Assembly: GCA_004009845.1 (NCBI GenBank)
Contig: RMBW01000026.1
Location: 1 to 64,000 of the forward strand
Direction of reading: 5' to 3'
Origin: Davidsoniella eucalypti
Lineage: Eukaryota > Ascomycota > Sordariomycetes > Microascales > Ceratocystidaceae
Length of the DNA: 64,000 nucleotides
Below the pieces are notes generated by a model, which saw nothing but the letters and a program-made list of their open reading frames with translations, was not told the origin of the DNA and did no database searches. Position 1 is the stretch's first letter, and each line of letters opens with the position of its first letter. Below, one piece after another: positions 12,080-24,022 of the stretch. The position numbers were made by a program, and so were the translations under genes.

Positions 12080-14844
12080 GTGCTGTTGTAAGTAACTTAC
12101 TGGCAGTGCTTCCGTATTTGTTGTCGTATGAGGCCATTATGGTATCCGAGATCGAAAGCTCAAAAGAGATTGCTGTGTATTTATCTTGAAAGCGTCTTCG
12201 AAAAGAAGATACACGGCAAGAAACAAAGAAGATTGCTTCAAGTCAAGAATAGATAGCAAGTCAAGAAAGATGATGTATCGAAACGTTTAGAGTTATTGTC
12301 GTAGTCGTGATAATCGAAGATGTTGATGATGAGTATTTTAGAAGCTGGATGATAGGCGAACAAATGGAATTATATAAAGGAATGGAGACGAAATAATAAA
12401 GTGACACGCTATAATGGACCGGCCAATATAAGCGATGATAATTAGCAAAAGGTGGGAAAAAAGAATAAAGTTGATGCGAAAGGGCGACTAGCGCACTGAT
12501 TTTTGGTGATAAAAAAAGAAATCGAAAGTTAAATGAAATGACACAAAAAATAGAACAAGAAGCAATGGACAAGAAATGAAGCACGAACTAAAAATGAAAA
12601 CAAAAGAAATAAGAAATCTCGCAGAGAAACAAAATGTTTGGATTTCAAAGGAGAAAGAAGAAATCGAAATTCCAAGAGAGAGCGCCTGGTCTTAAAAAGG
12701 TTTTTTTTTCCAACTCAACGACAAGAAGTTGGAGAATCAACCAAAGGGTCAGATTATTCGAAACAAGATGCTGAGATGATGTGTTTAGAAATTGAGTATT
12801 TGAAAAGAGAAATAAACAAGAGGACTGGAAAAAGCGATGTATGTCGTGGAACAGAACGTTGTAACAATATCTGGATGCAACACCACAAGTTATAACAACA
12901 CCTCCAGAGCCCCTTCTTTTCAGTCCAGCTGTCGACCTTTTGCACTTCCTACCGTGGAATGACAGTGTGCTCTGGCAGTAGAGTCGTAGAACCGCCCATG
13001 ATGCCTGCCAAGATGATACCAAGCCGCCCATCTCAGTGTCCATTGCCAAGAAACAGCCAAGACTTTTTTTTCCTATTCCCTTCTTTGTCTTTTGTCGACA
13101 GCGCCCCAGTCCCGTGCTGAAAAGCAACAGAGCGCAACGCCAACAAGGTAGACCGAGAAGGCCTTTTTCCCTCCAACTACCAGCTAGTTATTGTGTCTTT
13201 TTCACTGCCGTCGACGTAATATACATTATACGTATCGTTGTGTAAGTCTACGTCTTATACGATACCACTGAGCACGTTTCCTGGGAAGCTGTCAGGAAGC
13301 TTGATACCAAACATTTACGCACAAGCAGCATTATGAGTAACAGGATACTTCTGAAGATCATGCCAATACCATTGATCGTCGGTTTTTCAAACTGAGTGCC
13401 CAACCTTACTCGTATATTTTATATATATATATATAATGCTGAAGCTCTCTGAAGCTCACTGCAGGGAAGAGGCTTCACTATTAGTTTCAAAGTTGAGGTG
13501 GCAGAAAAGCAACTGTTTTGATTTTTTTGATATGGAAATGTCTGCAGAATATCTTATATATACTAGGGTTTGTATAGCCATATAGGGTTAACAGCCAACT
13601 TACACCTATCTTATAATCCCCCTTGCCAAGAAATCTGCTTAGCTTTACCTTATTAGTCTGGTTAGCATGTTCATTATCTTACTAGTTGACCACACATCAA
13701 CCACTCTTCGAACTGCATTGTAAAATCATCGCCAAGTCTTTCACAAGGTATGGTCGTGCCTCATTTTGCGAGACAAGCACATGAGAGGGATTTTTTCACT
13801 GGACTAGCAGTACGAATAACCCGCCAGTCAGTGGCTGTGAATCGGCAAACCTGATTAAACTGCCTGGTTGAAACAATCGCCACTTTCTTAGTAGGAGGAG
13901 CTAATGTAAATCGTGGTTCTTTCCAAGAAAACAAGAGAAAATCTTCAAAAGTCGACTGAGTTGCTATTAGTAGTATTCAATTGATGGATGTTTGCTTTGC
14001 TGAGGACATTACAATCTAGTTTGTGCCGCGGCATAGGCGGCAATGCAATATGATACACAAACCAACCAGCCAGTCAAGCCATGAGATAACGAGTCGAGTC
14101 TTAGACTGAAGCAGCAAAAGCCAAGATAATTCCAACATACGTACTATTTGGCTGAGCAGCACTCTCCTTTATTCTTCCCATGATCCGAACAAGCAAAGAA
14201 CCCTGATAACACTAATACTGTATTGAAGCCTCCTTGAAAGATTACTACTGAGGCATTCATGCCTGGCTAGCCAAGGTGAAATAATCTAGACTATTCTTTC
14301 CAATTGGGCCTTTCCCCTACTATCGCCAAGCAAAAAATTATAAACTTGTAACCTCCAATTTGGGCCTCCATTCGTCAAGTATGGCTCCTACATTAGCGAA
14401 AGAGAATGAGATAGGGTCTCACAAAGGCTGCTTGGTTTTCCTTTCTCCAGCGGCCAAGCAAATAAGCCCTGAGGAGGCGAAGACGGAGCAGATCTTCATC
14501 ATAACTCATGAAGAGTGTATGAAATCTTTAAGCATGACATGTAATCTCACACGCAGCATATTTTCTGGGGGGAAAAAAAAAAGAAACCGGACAGTCCAGC
14601 ACCTTCTATAACTTAGGTCTTTGTAGCGTCCTTCAGAAGAGTTTGATCCGCATAGTGTGCTTGGTCTTGGCTATTTCTTGGCGGTTGGGGCAGTGATGTA
14701 TGCCCTAACAAATAGTGGCGGCCCGCTTAAGTTTGTCAGTAGAAAAATTCAATTGGGAAGAGTCTTGCTTGGCATTTTCTCCTGTTGACGAGTATCGTGT
14801 TTGAGAACCGAATTAGCGGTTAGCACCAGAAATCATTGGTAATT

Positions 14845-14863
14845 CATACAATACTATTGTATG
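14845..14863. repeat. 19-base palindrome
   Basis: CATACAATA and TATTGTATG around a single central C: a perfect 9-bp inverted repeat in noncoding DNA, of the form of a dimeric regulator site. Confidence 0.5.
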
Positions 14864-15273
14864 GACAGACATGGAATAAAGGCGGGCTGCGCTTCTTTGT
14901 TGAATATAGAGCAAAGCTTTTGACAGGGTGGAAAGTATAATTTCAAGCCATGATCCAAACTACACAGCTAACTATGTAAAAAGTAACAACGTGATCTTCG
15001 TATCATTCAGACAGAACGGTTGCAACTACGAATGTTTTATTGGGTCATGGAAGCTTCTCTAGTTAGCGGCCAAGTGAAACGCCTGTGTCTACATATAGTT
15101 ATACACATACGAGTAGTACACACTCAACTCAAGGGCTGAGCGCTCTGTGACTTGGGCGGTATAGCCGAATGACGGTGACTATTCACAACATCGTGTGAGA
15201 TGTTGGAGAGCCATCTTTGGATAGCATGCCACAGTCATGAATAATACGCATGTGCTGTTACGATGAGCTGCTT

Positions 15274-15299
15274 CTGGGAATACATGATCGTATTCCCAG
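15274..15299. repeat. 10-bp perfect inverted repeat, 6-base centre
   Basis: CTGGGAATAC, ATGATC, then GTATTCCCAG. A perfect 26-base stem-loop or dyad element far from any recognised gene. Confidence 0.6.
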
Positions 15300-18200
15300 A
15301 TTCTTGGAGATGTATTCACTTATTTTGGTATCGTTCCTAGTTCGAGTCAAGTTCGAATAAACTTTGCTGTAATTTCCAGAAATAAAGTACCTGATATCTC
15401 CGTTTGCCATCCCATGCTGCTATTTTGCCTATTGGGACAGACACAACTAACAAGCTTAGCTCTCGCAACTAACCGGACGGACAGGAATAATTCCACTACC
15501 GACGAGTCACTGATACATAGGACCACTGAAAACGATAGGTGAACTGCTGTCCTAGGGCGGATCGAATGATGGATGGATGGATGACTGTAATAGGTGGTGG
15601 GCGAGTTTTCTTGGTCCAATGCAGGGTCGATCTTCCCAAAAAAAGAACCACGGTCTTCTATTTTTATAACATTCTGGTTGTTTTATACAAACATGGTGTA
15701 TCGGGACGTTTTATGGAAGGACTTGCATTCCAACGTATTTCGGCTGTCGTTGTTTTATTATTTTGGGCTATATAGCTCAGCACTGAGTCAAATAGCCTGC
15801 TTGTGTTGATATCTTTATATTGCAGACTTTTTGTTTGGTAAGCTGTTGCAAATACAGCCGCGTCCAAGTCGCTTGGCAGGTTTTATTTTGCTGGATTTTC
15901 CGGTATATTTTTGGGTTAGATTTTGGCAAGCTTTTTCATACAAGGGTTAATGACGCGCAACGATATACCCTATACTTGGCCAGAAACACACAAGACATAT
16001 TAAAGTCTGGGCATTGTCCCTTTTCGGTCTATATAATGTGCAAGCTTTACAATAACCCAGCACACGAGACAATTACAGTGGGTAGGACGACCAATCCTGC
16101 CTTTTCTATGCCTATGCGATACCTTCTACATGATTGGGATTCTACGTGAAGCAGAGAAACTAGGCGCAGGCCCATTATGGCGGCAAGCTACATGATCATG
16201 GTCTTATGCGGGTGCTGCCATGAAGCCTCATTATACCTGTAATATGAGTAGTATAGCAGTGCTGGAAACACACCAAAAGCGCATGAAAAGAAACCAATTG
16301 TATGTCTCTTCATCCGCGCCTACTTTTGAAAGTAACGGGAGCTGCTGCTTTTCTTCTCAAGTAGAGACGAAACTGCCAAGGCCCAAGGCTTGCGTCAATC
16401 GCAGGGTGCCATTGGCACACTGGTGATCTCCTTTATCGTAGCAACTTCTTGGACGCAATAGGAGACTCGAGAAGTGATACCAATGCCGTGCAACTGGTGA
16501 CACATCTGCTTAGTCAAACTCTCTCTCGAGTTAGGTTTAGCCGCAGCGTAGAATAGTGGCACGGATATACACGTACTGCATAGTTTTCTCTTGCGAAACA
16601 ACACAGTCTATGACGGGAAGGGGTGTGACTCTACTACACGTACAAAGGAGAGAATCTGAATCTGATGTGTGTCAATATCTTCTTGGCTGTGTTTCTGGGT
16701 CAGTCTGAATTATGTATTAGTGGTCTGGAGTATTGTGATGCACATGTAGACGACTATAGTTGATAGGACAATATAACTATAAGTTACATACACATATACT
16801 GTAATTCGTCCCTTGCTCAGTTATTCGAATAGTGACAGATGGTGAATAGGAACATTTTGTTTCCAAATGTCTCTGAATGACAGAGTTTGGTCTTATTTTT
16901 CTTATTGATTTTTCTTCTTCTCGTGCTTCTATCATCTTCTTAACTTAGCCACTAGAATCGATATTCAGACATCCTGTAACGAAGACACCTGGACACTGTG
17001 ATGGCCGGAATTCCTCAAATTCTGCGACAAGAACAGAAGACACGACCGAGAAAGTACTTTTTTTTATGGCCGTTTTGTTGCCGCCGGCCTTTGCAGAGTT
17101 TGTGCTATACTTTATTTGACATCACCTCAGACTGACGAACAAATCCCTTCGAAGCGATCCTGACCTTGTTATGTTGTGCATTATTCTTCTGGTCGACGTT
17201 GCATCATTTCGCTCCACTACTAACTATTTTTTGCTCTCGTTTACACGCCTTGATCTTCTAAATGCGTGTTGAATGACCTGGTTTTCCTGGTAGGGCGATT
17301 GGCAGATCATTTACGTGTCTGAAAGATAAAAATAAAGTTGCAAAACTTCACGATATTAATATAATTCACCACGGCACTTGGGCGATTAATGAACCGTTGA
17401 AAAGTGTGAACTGGCCTTATATGAGACCATGGCCTTTTGTGTGTGAAAACATATATGTTTTCCCACTGTCGAAACTAGGTGTCTATCAAACCGTACTTGA
17501 TACAAATGACAAGACGCCTACGCATCTTCTATTTCGTGGTTATGGTAAGCGTAAGCGTAGTGAACAAGGCGGGAAACAAGACTAGCTAAAGCGTATTAGT
17601 ACTGCACTGTTCTTCAAACAATACAGCTTCAATACTACAACTATGGAGGAGCGATGCCTGTATTTCCGGCTGCCAGCTTGCCCACTAGCTGGGATAAGGA
17701 CCAGGAGGCTCTTGAGATGTGTTTTTTGTTTCATAAGACATGATTGAGATCTCGAGACGAAGGATAGTCTTTGTTCTTCACCAAAGTTTAGACCGGGGGG
17801 GCATGGATGCTACTCTGTATTCGTCGGCCTTTCAGTTGTTTGGTGTTTGAGCGGTGTTACATCTTGAAGGGGGTTGCTGTAGCCAGTAAACGTCTGCTAT
17901 AATACATACTACGACTATAGTTATGCCAGCCCTTCCTGGTCGGCTGTCTTTTGTAATGTATGTAAAATAAAATAAAAAAATAAAAGCCCCAATTGCGTTT
18001 TCATGGATTAACGCCTGCCTTTTCTCATGCACAGACTCATATCCTCAGACTGCCAAGATGTCTTGTGTTTTTGACTCTTCTGCTATAATACTGCTGCGTT
18101 TCCTCTTTCTCCTGGGATATGCTGTCTCTGCTATTCTTTAGCTGTAGATTGGCTATATCAGAGAAAAGTTAGAGCCCACCGTTGCTATGTTTTTCTTGGT

Positions 18201-18537
18201 ATATCGTCGCCATATTATGATGTTCGTTGACAATTGAGCCCGAGGATTCTAGACCCAGACCTACCGAATGCCGAACATCTTAGATAAGGACGAAAGGAGC
18301 ACACGCCAAGATAGATTGGTACTGCTACTGTAACGATAACTGCGTGATGATCACTGTCGTTTGCAAGTTGGCATATGCATGGTTTCTATTAACACGACAG
18401 ATTTTCACTGTGAACAAATATAGCAGTAGTTGTTTTGAATCATACATATAATGATTAAAGCGGTCTTTGTTATCACTGTTCATAAATTGTGCAAGTATTA
18501 TATGAACATATTGTGCATTTACAAAAAGAGCAGTGCA

Positions 18538-18549
18538 CCCTAACCCTAA
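18538..18549 (+). promoter_or_regulatory. Two telomeric units / telobox (CCCTAACCCTAA)
   Basis: Two exact CCCTAA units in a row, the longest interstitial telomere-like run in the window. It may be a Tbf1-type binding site or chance. Confidence 0.35.
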
Positions 18550-21500
18550 TATGTTTTATCGATCGACTACATCCTAGTCTCTCACTTACCCACAATGATG
18601 CATTATTATGCATGTAGATGTTACTTCACACCCCTCCATGCCATGTCTCCAGAGCCTCATAGTACATTCAATCTCAAATGGAGCTTACATACATATCTGT
18701 GTGTAGATAGCCGCGGACACTACCTCGCCGTGATCTAAAAGATGTCGCTCCATGTATGCCCTATGTGGATCGTCAACTTAGATGGCAACTTGTAAAATAT
18801 AAGGCTTAATAGCATCTACTACCGTTGTAATTGAACCGTTGAACTTACCAACGGATATGGAGTCGTATAGAGAGAGAGCCGGACAGAAAGAAGGCTCTCT
18901 GTTCGCATGAATATAGCGGAAGGAGGAGTCATTCTTCAGAGTTGTCATGATCTTTGGTTATCGGATATATATCGATCCGAGGTTAAACCACCGACTGTGC
19001 GCCGTATTGAGAAGTAGCACTATGATCTACTTCACGGACAGATCTGGAGTACTCCTAGTTAAACTATAAACTGAGTTCTGACCTTGACGTGGTATCCCTC
19101 ACAGAAGAAAATTTCCCACGTATCCTTTCCTTTATGATTCCTTCTCAACAAATGGTCATTGCAGCATACAAATCAAAGATATATAGCTGCTTGTCTGTCG
19201 AGTGCTCAAAATATATTTAATCATGAACTGTATTTGTCAATAAGGCTCAAGGCGGTGAGCAGACTATTGACTCTATCGAGTAGTGTAGAGAGAACCCCAC
19301 CCTATACCTGTTCATTGTGAGTCCAATTGAGTAGGGGGAATAGAGAATGAGACCTAGATTTCATTGAATTAGGTGAACAGTACCATCTGTTGGTGGTATC
19401 GCTAGATGGGCTTAATGGTGTATATATACTGTCTCTTACTACTTTCAGTAAACAAACTACTGTAGACTCTGCCGGGCCCCTACACCATACATACAACGTA
19501 CATGAATTTATCCGCTGAACGATGTCGATGACCTTCTACCTTGCAGTTATGTGGTATATGATTCGTATAGTGACACGCCAGTTCAAAAACATGCGATGTG
19601 TTTCTAGACTATTTTCTGAATATAGCAACCAATTGTTAGTAAGACGCTGGCTGCCGCGTGTCCTCTATTTATCTTGACTTCTCAATTTTCGCAATCGGCT
19701 TCTGTAATGCAGTGAGGCTCATATGTAGCTGGGTGTAAGCTGGGATTGGACATGATGTATTGCCTGAGCTTATAGTATATGTCTCGGGAATAGGAAATAG
19801 ACAAAATACTACCTTGCTTGGCTGGCATTGTTGTTCATGTGACTTTGTTGAAAGGTATTATCTGATGTAAAAGGACTTGCTAAATGATTTGATCAAAATC
19901 AAAAAAGTTTAGCTTCGTTGGAGTAAGCAAAAACTGAGCTCAGGTAGCACCAGACACTAACTAGCAGAAGTAGTTGCTCAAAAAACTCGGTTTATTTACC
20001 GAATTTCAGACGATCAACAGGCTTGGCAACAGCACCGGGGATCGCCAAGATTTATAACGTCACCTCAATAACGAAGGGAATTTTGTGAAGGAAAAAAAAT
20101 TCGTCTTGGTTAAAAAGTATCGATTATCACACCAGGACCGAAAAAAGACAAGAAAACGAAAGATGAAGGGCATAAGAGACGCAATGGAAGGCATGCAAAA
20201 ATAAAGGTGCTGAGAAAGGAACCTTGGTGACTCTCCAATAAGACCTAGTGACAAAATGGGGCAAAAATGGGAAGATTGAAGATGTCGAATGCGGTCTTGC
20301 AACTTATTGGCTAATTGTATATAAGTTATAAAGGGGGTGTGGGCTGATGAATGTGTAAAACCCGTGGCATTTCCAGCTCTACCATGCATTAGTAGCGTCG
20401 CCTCAATGTTCGAATGTTCTTTGTCAAGCTTTGTTTTCCTTGCTAGATTTGTTCATTCTAGAGATCTTCTCCTTCCGATTGTTCCGATTGTCCGTCTACC
20501 ATGATTACCTGAGCAACAAACAACATCGCTAGAAATCACACGCTGTGTGAATCTTGTTTTGAGGCAATGTTTCCTAGCCTAGCATGATGAATTAGTTATG
20601 TCGTATGAACATTCCATCGTCGTATGAATTTTGTACTAAACCCCGGCTTTGGCTTTCCTTGCTCTTGTACTATTTCCAGAATAAGCTAATATCTTGTTAC
20701 CCCAGCTCTAGAGGCTGACAAACCATGACGCTATTTGTTTTAACTAGTGCTTGATTGGTTATAGCCTAGTGTATCACGGAAGCTTATTGTAGCGGCACAT
20801 GTGCGTGCGACAAAGAAAAGGAATGATTTGTTTTGATTATATTTAACGTCTACCTAAATCACTAAGATCATACGACGCAAAATGATAGCCAAAGAAAAGG
20901 AAGACTCATTTATACACCTTATAAGAAACTTGACAAGAAAGGTCATTTTTTTAGTAATATTTAGACATCTTATATTTGAGATACATTTTATTCCATAGCC
21001 ACGAGAATGCTCCCTCCATGATTTCGAAGGAACAATTGGCGACATTCGCTGACATTTGTTCCATTGTTTTCCCGATCTCTAATACGGGCATCATGAATTT
21101 AGCCAGGAATCAAAGGTGGTGATAGGAGTATCACCATCTAGGCCAGGCTAGTAAAGGAATGCAAGCATAGAAAGGAAAGATGCGAGTGTCTCCTGTTTTT
21201 GTGCATGATGAGCGGATCTCGGCTGGGACAGGTCAAAGATAAACACAAAAAACCGAGAAGATCTTTAACATGTGGTAGCTACACACCTCGTCTTTCAAGC
21301 CAAGGATCGTGGCAGCGTAGTAGTAGCGGAACAGGGGTTGTACTGGCATTTGGAGAAGCAAGAGATGAAATAGCGGCTGTCGCACTGCTACCACAGAAAA
21401 CATGGCAAGCAAAAAAAAAAAAAAAAAAGACTTGAAAACATTGGAGTAACATGAACATGGAGAAAGGAGGGGTGCTTGTATTCATCTAATAAATATCAGA

Positions 21501-23705
21501 GACAAAATTTTGTAGAACGCCTAACCGATCTTTTTCTTTATTAGGTTTTTGCCGTGTTCTCCATTTCCTCCTTCGTATCGTCCCTTTTTTCTTTCTTTGA
21601 TTTCTCATAAACCCACGTTGTTTCCCTCTTGGTTTAATCACGAGAGAAGAGGACTCCGCATCTTGGAATTTCTTATATCTTGTGTGTGACAATAGTTGTA
21701 CTGTCAACTAGCGGCGACGTCTGGATTTGTAAGCGCCATCAGGTAAAATTAAGTCATGACTTCAAGACTCGTATCTTGTTCATGGGATACTTCCTTACTT
21801 CTTTTTCTATAAAGGCTCAGTTATTTGCACGTTTTTGCGGCTTACAATACTTCTGCTATAGTATAATAACCATGCAAACTATAGAAATGCACTAACGAGC
21901 ACCAAGATGTTAGGTTCTTTGAATGATTAGGTATTCCACGACTAATACTAAACTGGGTCTATGTCGGACCGAATATGGAGAACTACATTGTTGGTTGAAT
22001 ATGGTAGTATGTGAAATGATGATATGTATGAAAGGGTAATGTTGAGTGCGAAAACATCTCTGATAGATGACTCGCTACACACTATATTTTCTCTCTTATC
22101 AAGAGCTATGTTTCGCAACATCAAAGTTGTCTATTTCCTGGTGTGAAACGTGATTTTTATCTCATTCGCATGGCTAGGAATGATGGGGTTTTATTATTAT
22201 ATATAACTATGTATGTATTTTATAAGGGCAAGCGTAGCCGTACTTGGCTGCCCCAGAAGCCCAAACTGCAAAGTTGTTTGGAGTCGGTACATAGACAACT
22301 GTAGTGAATAAGAAATTATATGTATATCACACACCATGATCGCAACTCATGGCCTTCTTGAAAATGATGTTGCAGATCTGCCAGGGAAACATCACCTTTC
22401 GGGCGCATCAAGCTTCCCCTACGTGTATTTCCCGAAGTGAATCAAGTGTGGTAGACTAAGCACTAGTTTGGGAGTAAGTGGCAAAGTCATATGACCAATG
22501 ACGACACAGCAGAGCATTCACTAAGTACTCGGTTTATCGACATACATATATTGGGGAAACTCTAAGCACCAAACATCAGTAATTATTGATGGAAATATGG
22601 CATTCCATGAAACATTGAAACGTTGAAAGCAAAAGGTCACACGATTCACAAGAACGGGAGGCGATCTCGATACTTGCATTTCGCCACGAGATCCGGAATC
22701 TGGGGCCCCGGGTTTCAATAAGAGATTCCCCGCATTATCGTAGCTAAGTAGATCACAAGGCATGCCATCTTGAACAAATAGGGAGAACTGGATATATATC
22801 GCCGGTGATGTGTTGGTGATACCCTCAAAATATACACAACTATAGATAGACTGGTTACTTTCTCACCATGGAGACATGGCTCGGTGAACATTATCTGTAC
22901 CAATAGGCACAAAAACGAGTAATACTAACATCTAAAAAGCCAGATAGATCTTTTTAGGGAACTTTGTACATGTTTTGTACCTTGTAGTCGATACTCTGAC
23001 GAGCGATGGTACACTAACCCCAAACATGACAAATTGTCACCAACAGTTCTCTCCTATAGTTAATACAACAATATATCCGCTGGTGCGGTTCTTTGGAGCA
23101 GTTTCGTAGTTATTTAAATGCAAATGTATATAACTAGTTGTAGATCAGAAAAAGTGCCTTGACGTTGTGGCACTCGAAGTTTCTGGATTTAGTATGATAG
23201 ACAACAAATATCTAGAAATACAATGTCACAATTCCAACGGATATAGCCTTGACCTAAACAAACTAATGATGTACCGCTAACATCAAGGCCTTAACAACTA
23301 AAAACTCATCATGGACATGGCTGGACTTCCAGTGAGCTTCTAGTACAGTGACTACGATCAAAACTACGATGATAAGGAGACAGTCAATACTCATTACTAA
23401 GAATATCTTTCCTGTAGGTCTGATTCATTAGAAGGATTGGACGAGTCTAAATGGTGACAATTATGACTAAGGATCAAAAGGATTTGTTCTGTCGTTGCCG
23501 GTTTACCTATTTAGAAATGTAACTGTTCATGAACATGATTGAAGAGACTATGTTACATATAAATTATCAACGACAGTGTGACTTGAATTCAATCTAATGT
23601 AATATGCCTGCATTCGTAATTTTACTTGAATCGACAGTCTACTTATGTTCTTGTCAAGATACAAAAGTTGAAACCTTCGGTTTGTTGATTAGCTTTCGTA
23701 TAAGT

Positions 23706-23713
23706 AACCCTAA
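23706..23713 (+). promoter_or_regulatory. Telobox (AACCCTAA)
   Basis: Exact telobox about 310 bases upstream of the fumarate reductase ATG, 12 bases before the strong hairpin at 23725. Confidence 0.35.
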
Positions 23714-23724
23714 TTCTACTGACT

Positions 23725-23765
23725 GGGGTTGTGGCTCGTCGGGTCCACCGACGAGCTACAACCAC
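23725..23765. repeat. 18-bp near-perfect hairpin
   Basis: Arms at 23725-23742 and 23748-23765 match at 16 of 18 positions around the 5-base loop GTCCA. The core GGCTCGTCGG/CCGACGAGCT pairing is perfect and GC-rich within AT-rich surroundings. It lies about 260 bases upstream of the fumarate reductase start. It may be a structured leader RNA, a dyad binding site or a relic of a small inverted element. Confidence 0.6.
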
Positions 23766-23954
23766 ATCATACGACAAGATATGTCAAATGGCATGACAAA
23801 CAATCAGGTCATAGTCTTTTGGGTAACCACAAGGAACTCATGATAAGTGAGCAGATGAACAACAACTGTAGAATCGCAGTCTCGTAAAATACACAATGAT
23901 ATTTAAGCTACTGACTGCCTCTTAACTATCAACTTTTGACAGAGAGCGATACTG

Positions 23955-23960
23955 AATATA
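23955..23960 (+). promoter_or_regulatory. TATA box of the fumarate reductase gene
   Basis: TATAAA 68 bases upstream of the first ATG, in context GAATATAAAACA. Position fits a TATA element with a short leader. Confidence 0.45.
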
Positions 23961-24022
23961 AAACATATTAAAGCAATAGCTGAACCAACTATTTCACCTC
24001 ATCACATACATTGAAACTAGCG

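Larger units (their letters stand above)
10057..24022. other. 14-kb gene desert
   Basis: No gene is supported over almost 14 kb. The first 2.6 kb next to the permease are purine-rich on the + strand, with a run of nine C at about 10459-10467, and look like promoter/leader sequence of that gene. The remainder is AT-leaning with scattered ATG-less short frames. It holds the palindromes at 14845 and 15274, the hairpin at 23725, the teloboxes at 12072, 18542 and 23706, a (ATGG)3 run near 15568 and an alternating TA run near 13420. No transposase, reverse transcriptase or long terminal repeats were recognised. Confidence 0.6.

Noticed and set aside
12645..13127. 160-codon minus-strand frame
   Set aside because: Overlaps a frame on the other strand, low-complexity Phe/Leu/Ser end, no intron signals or domain.
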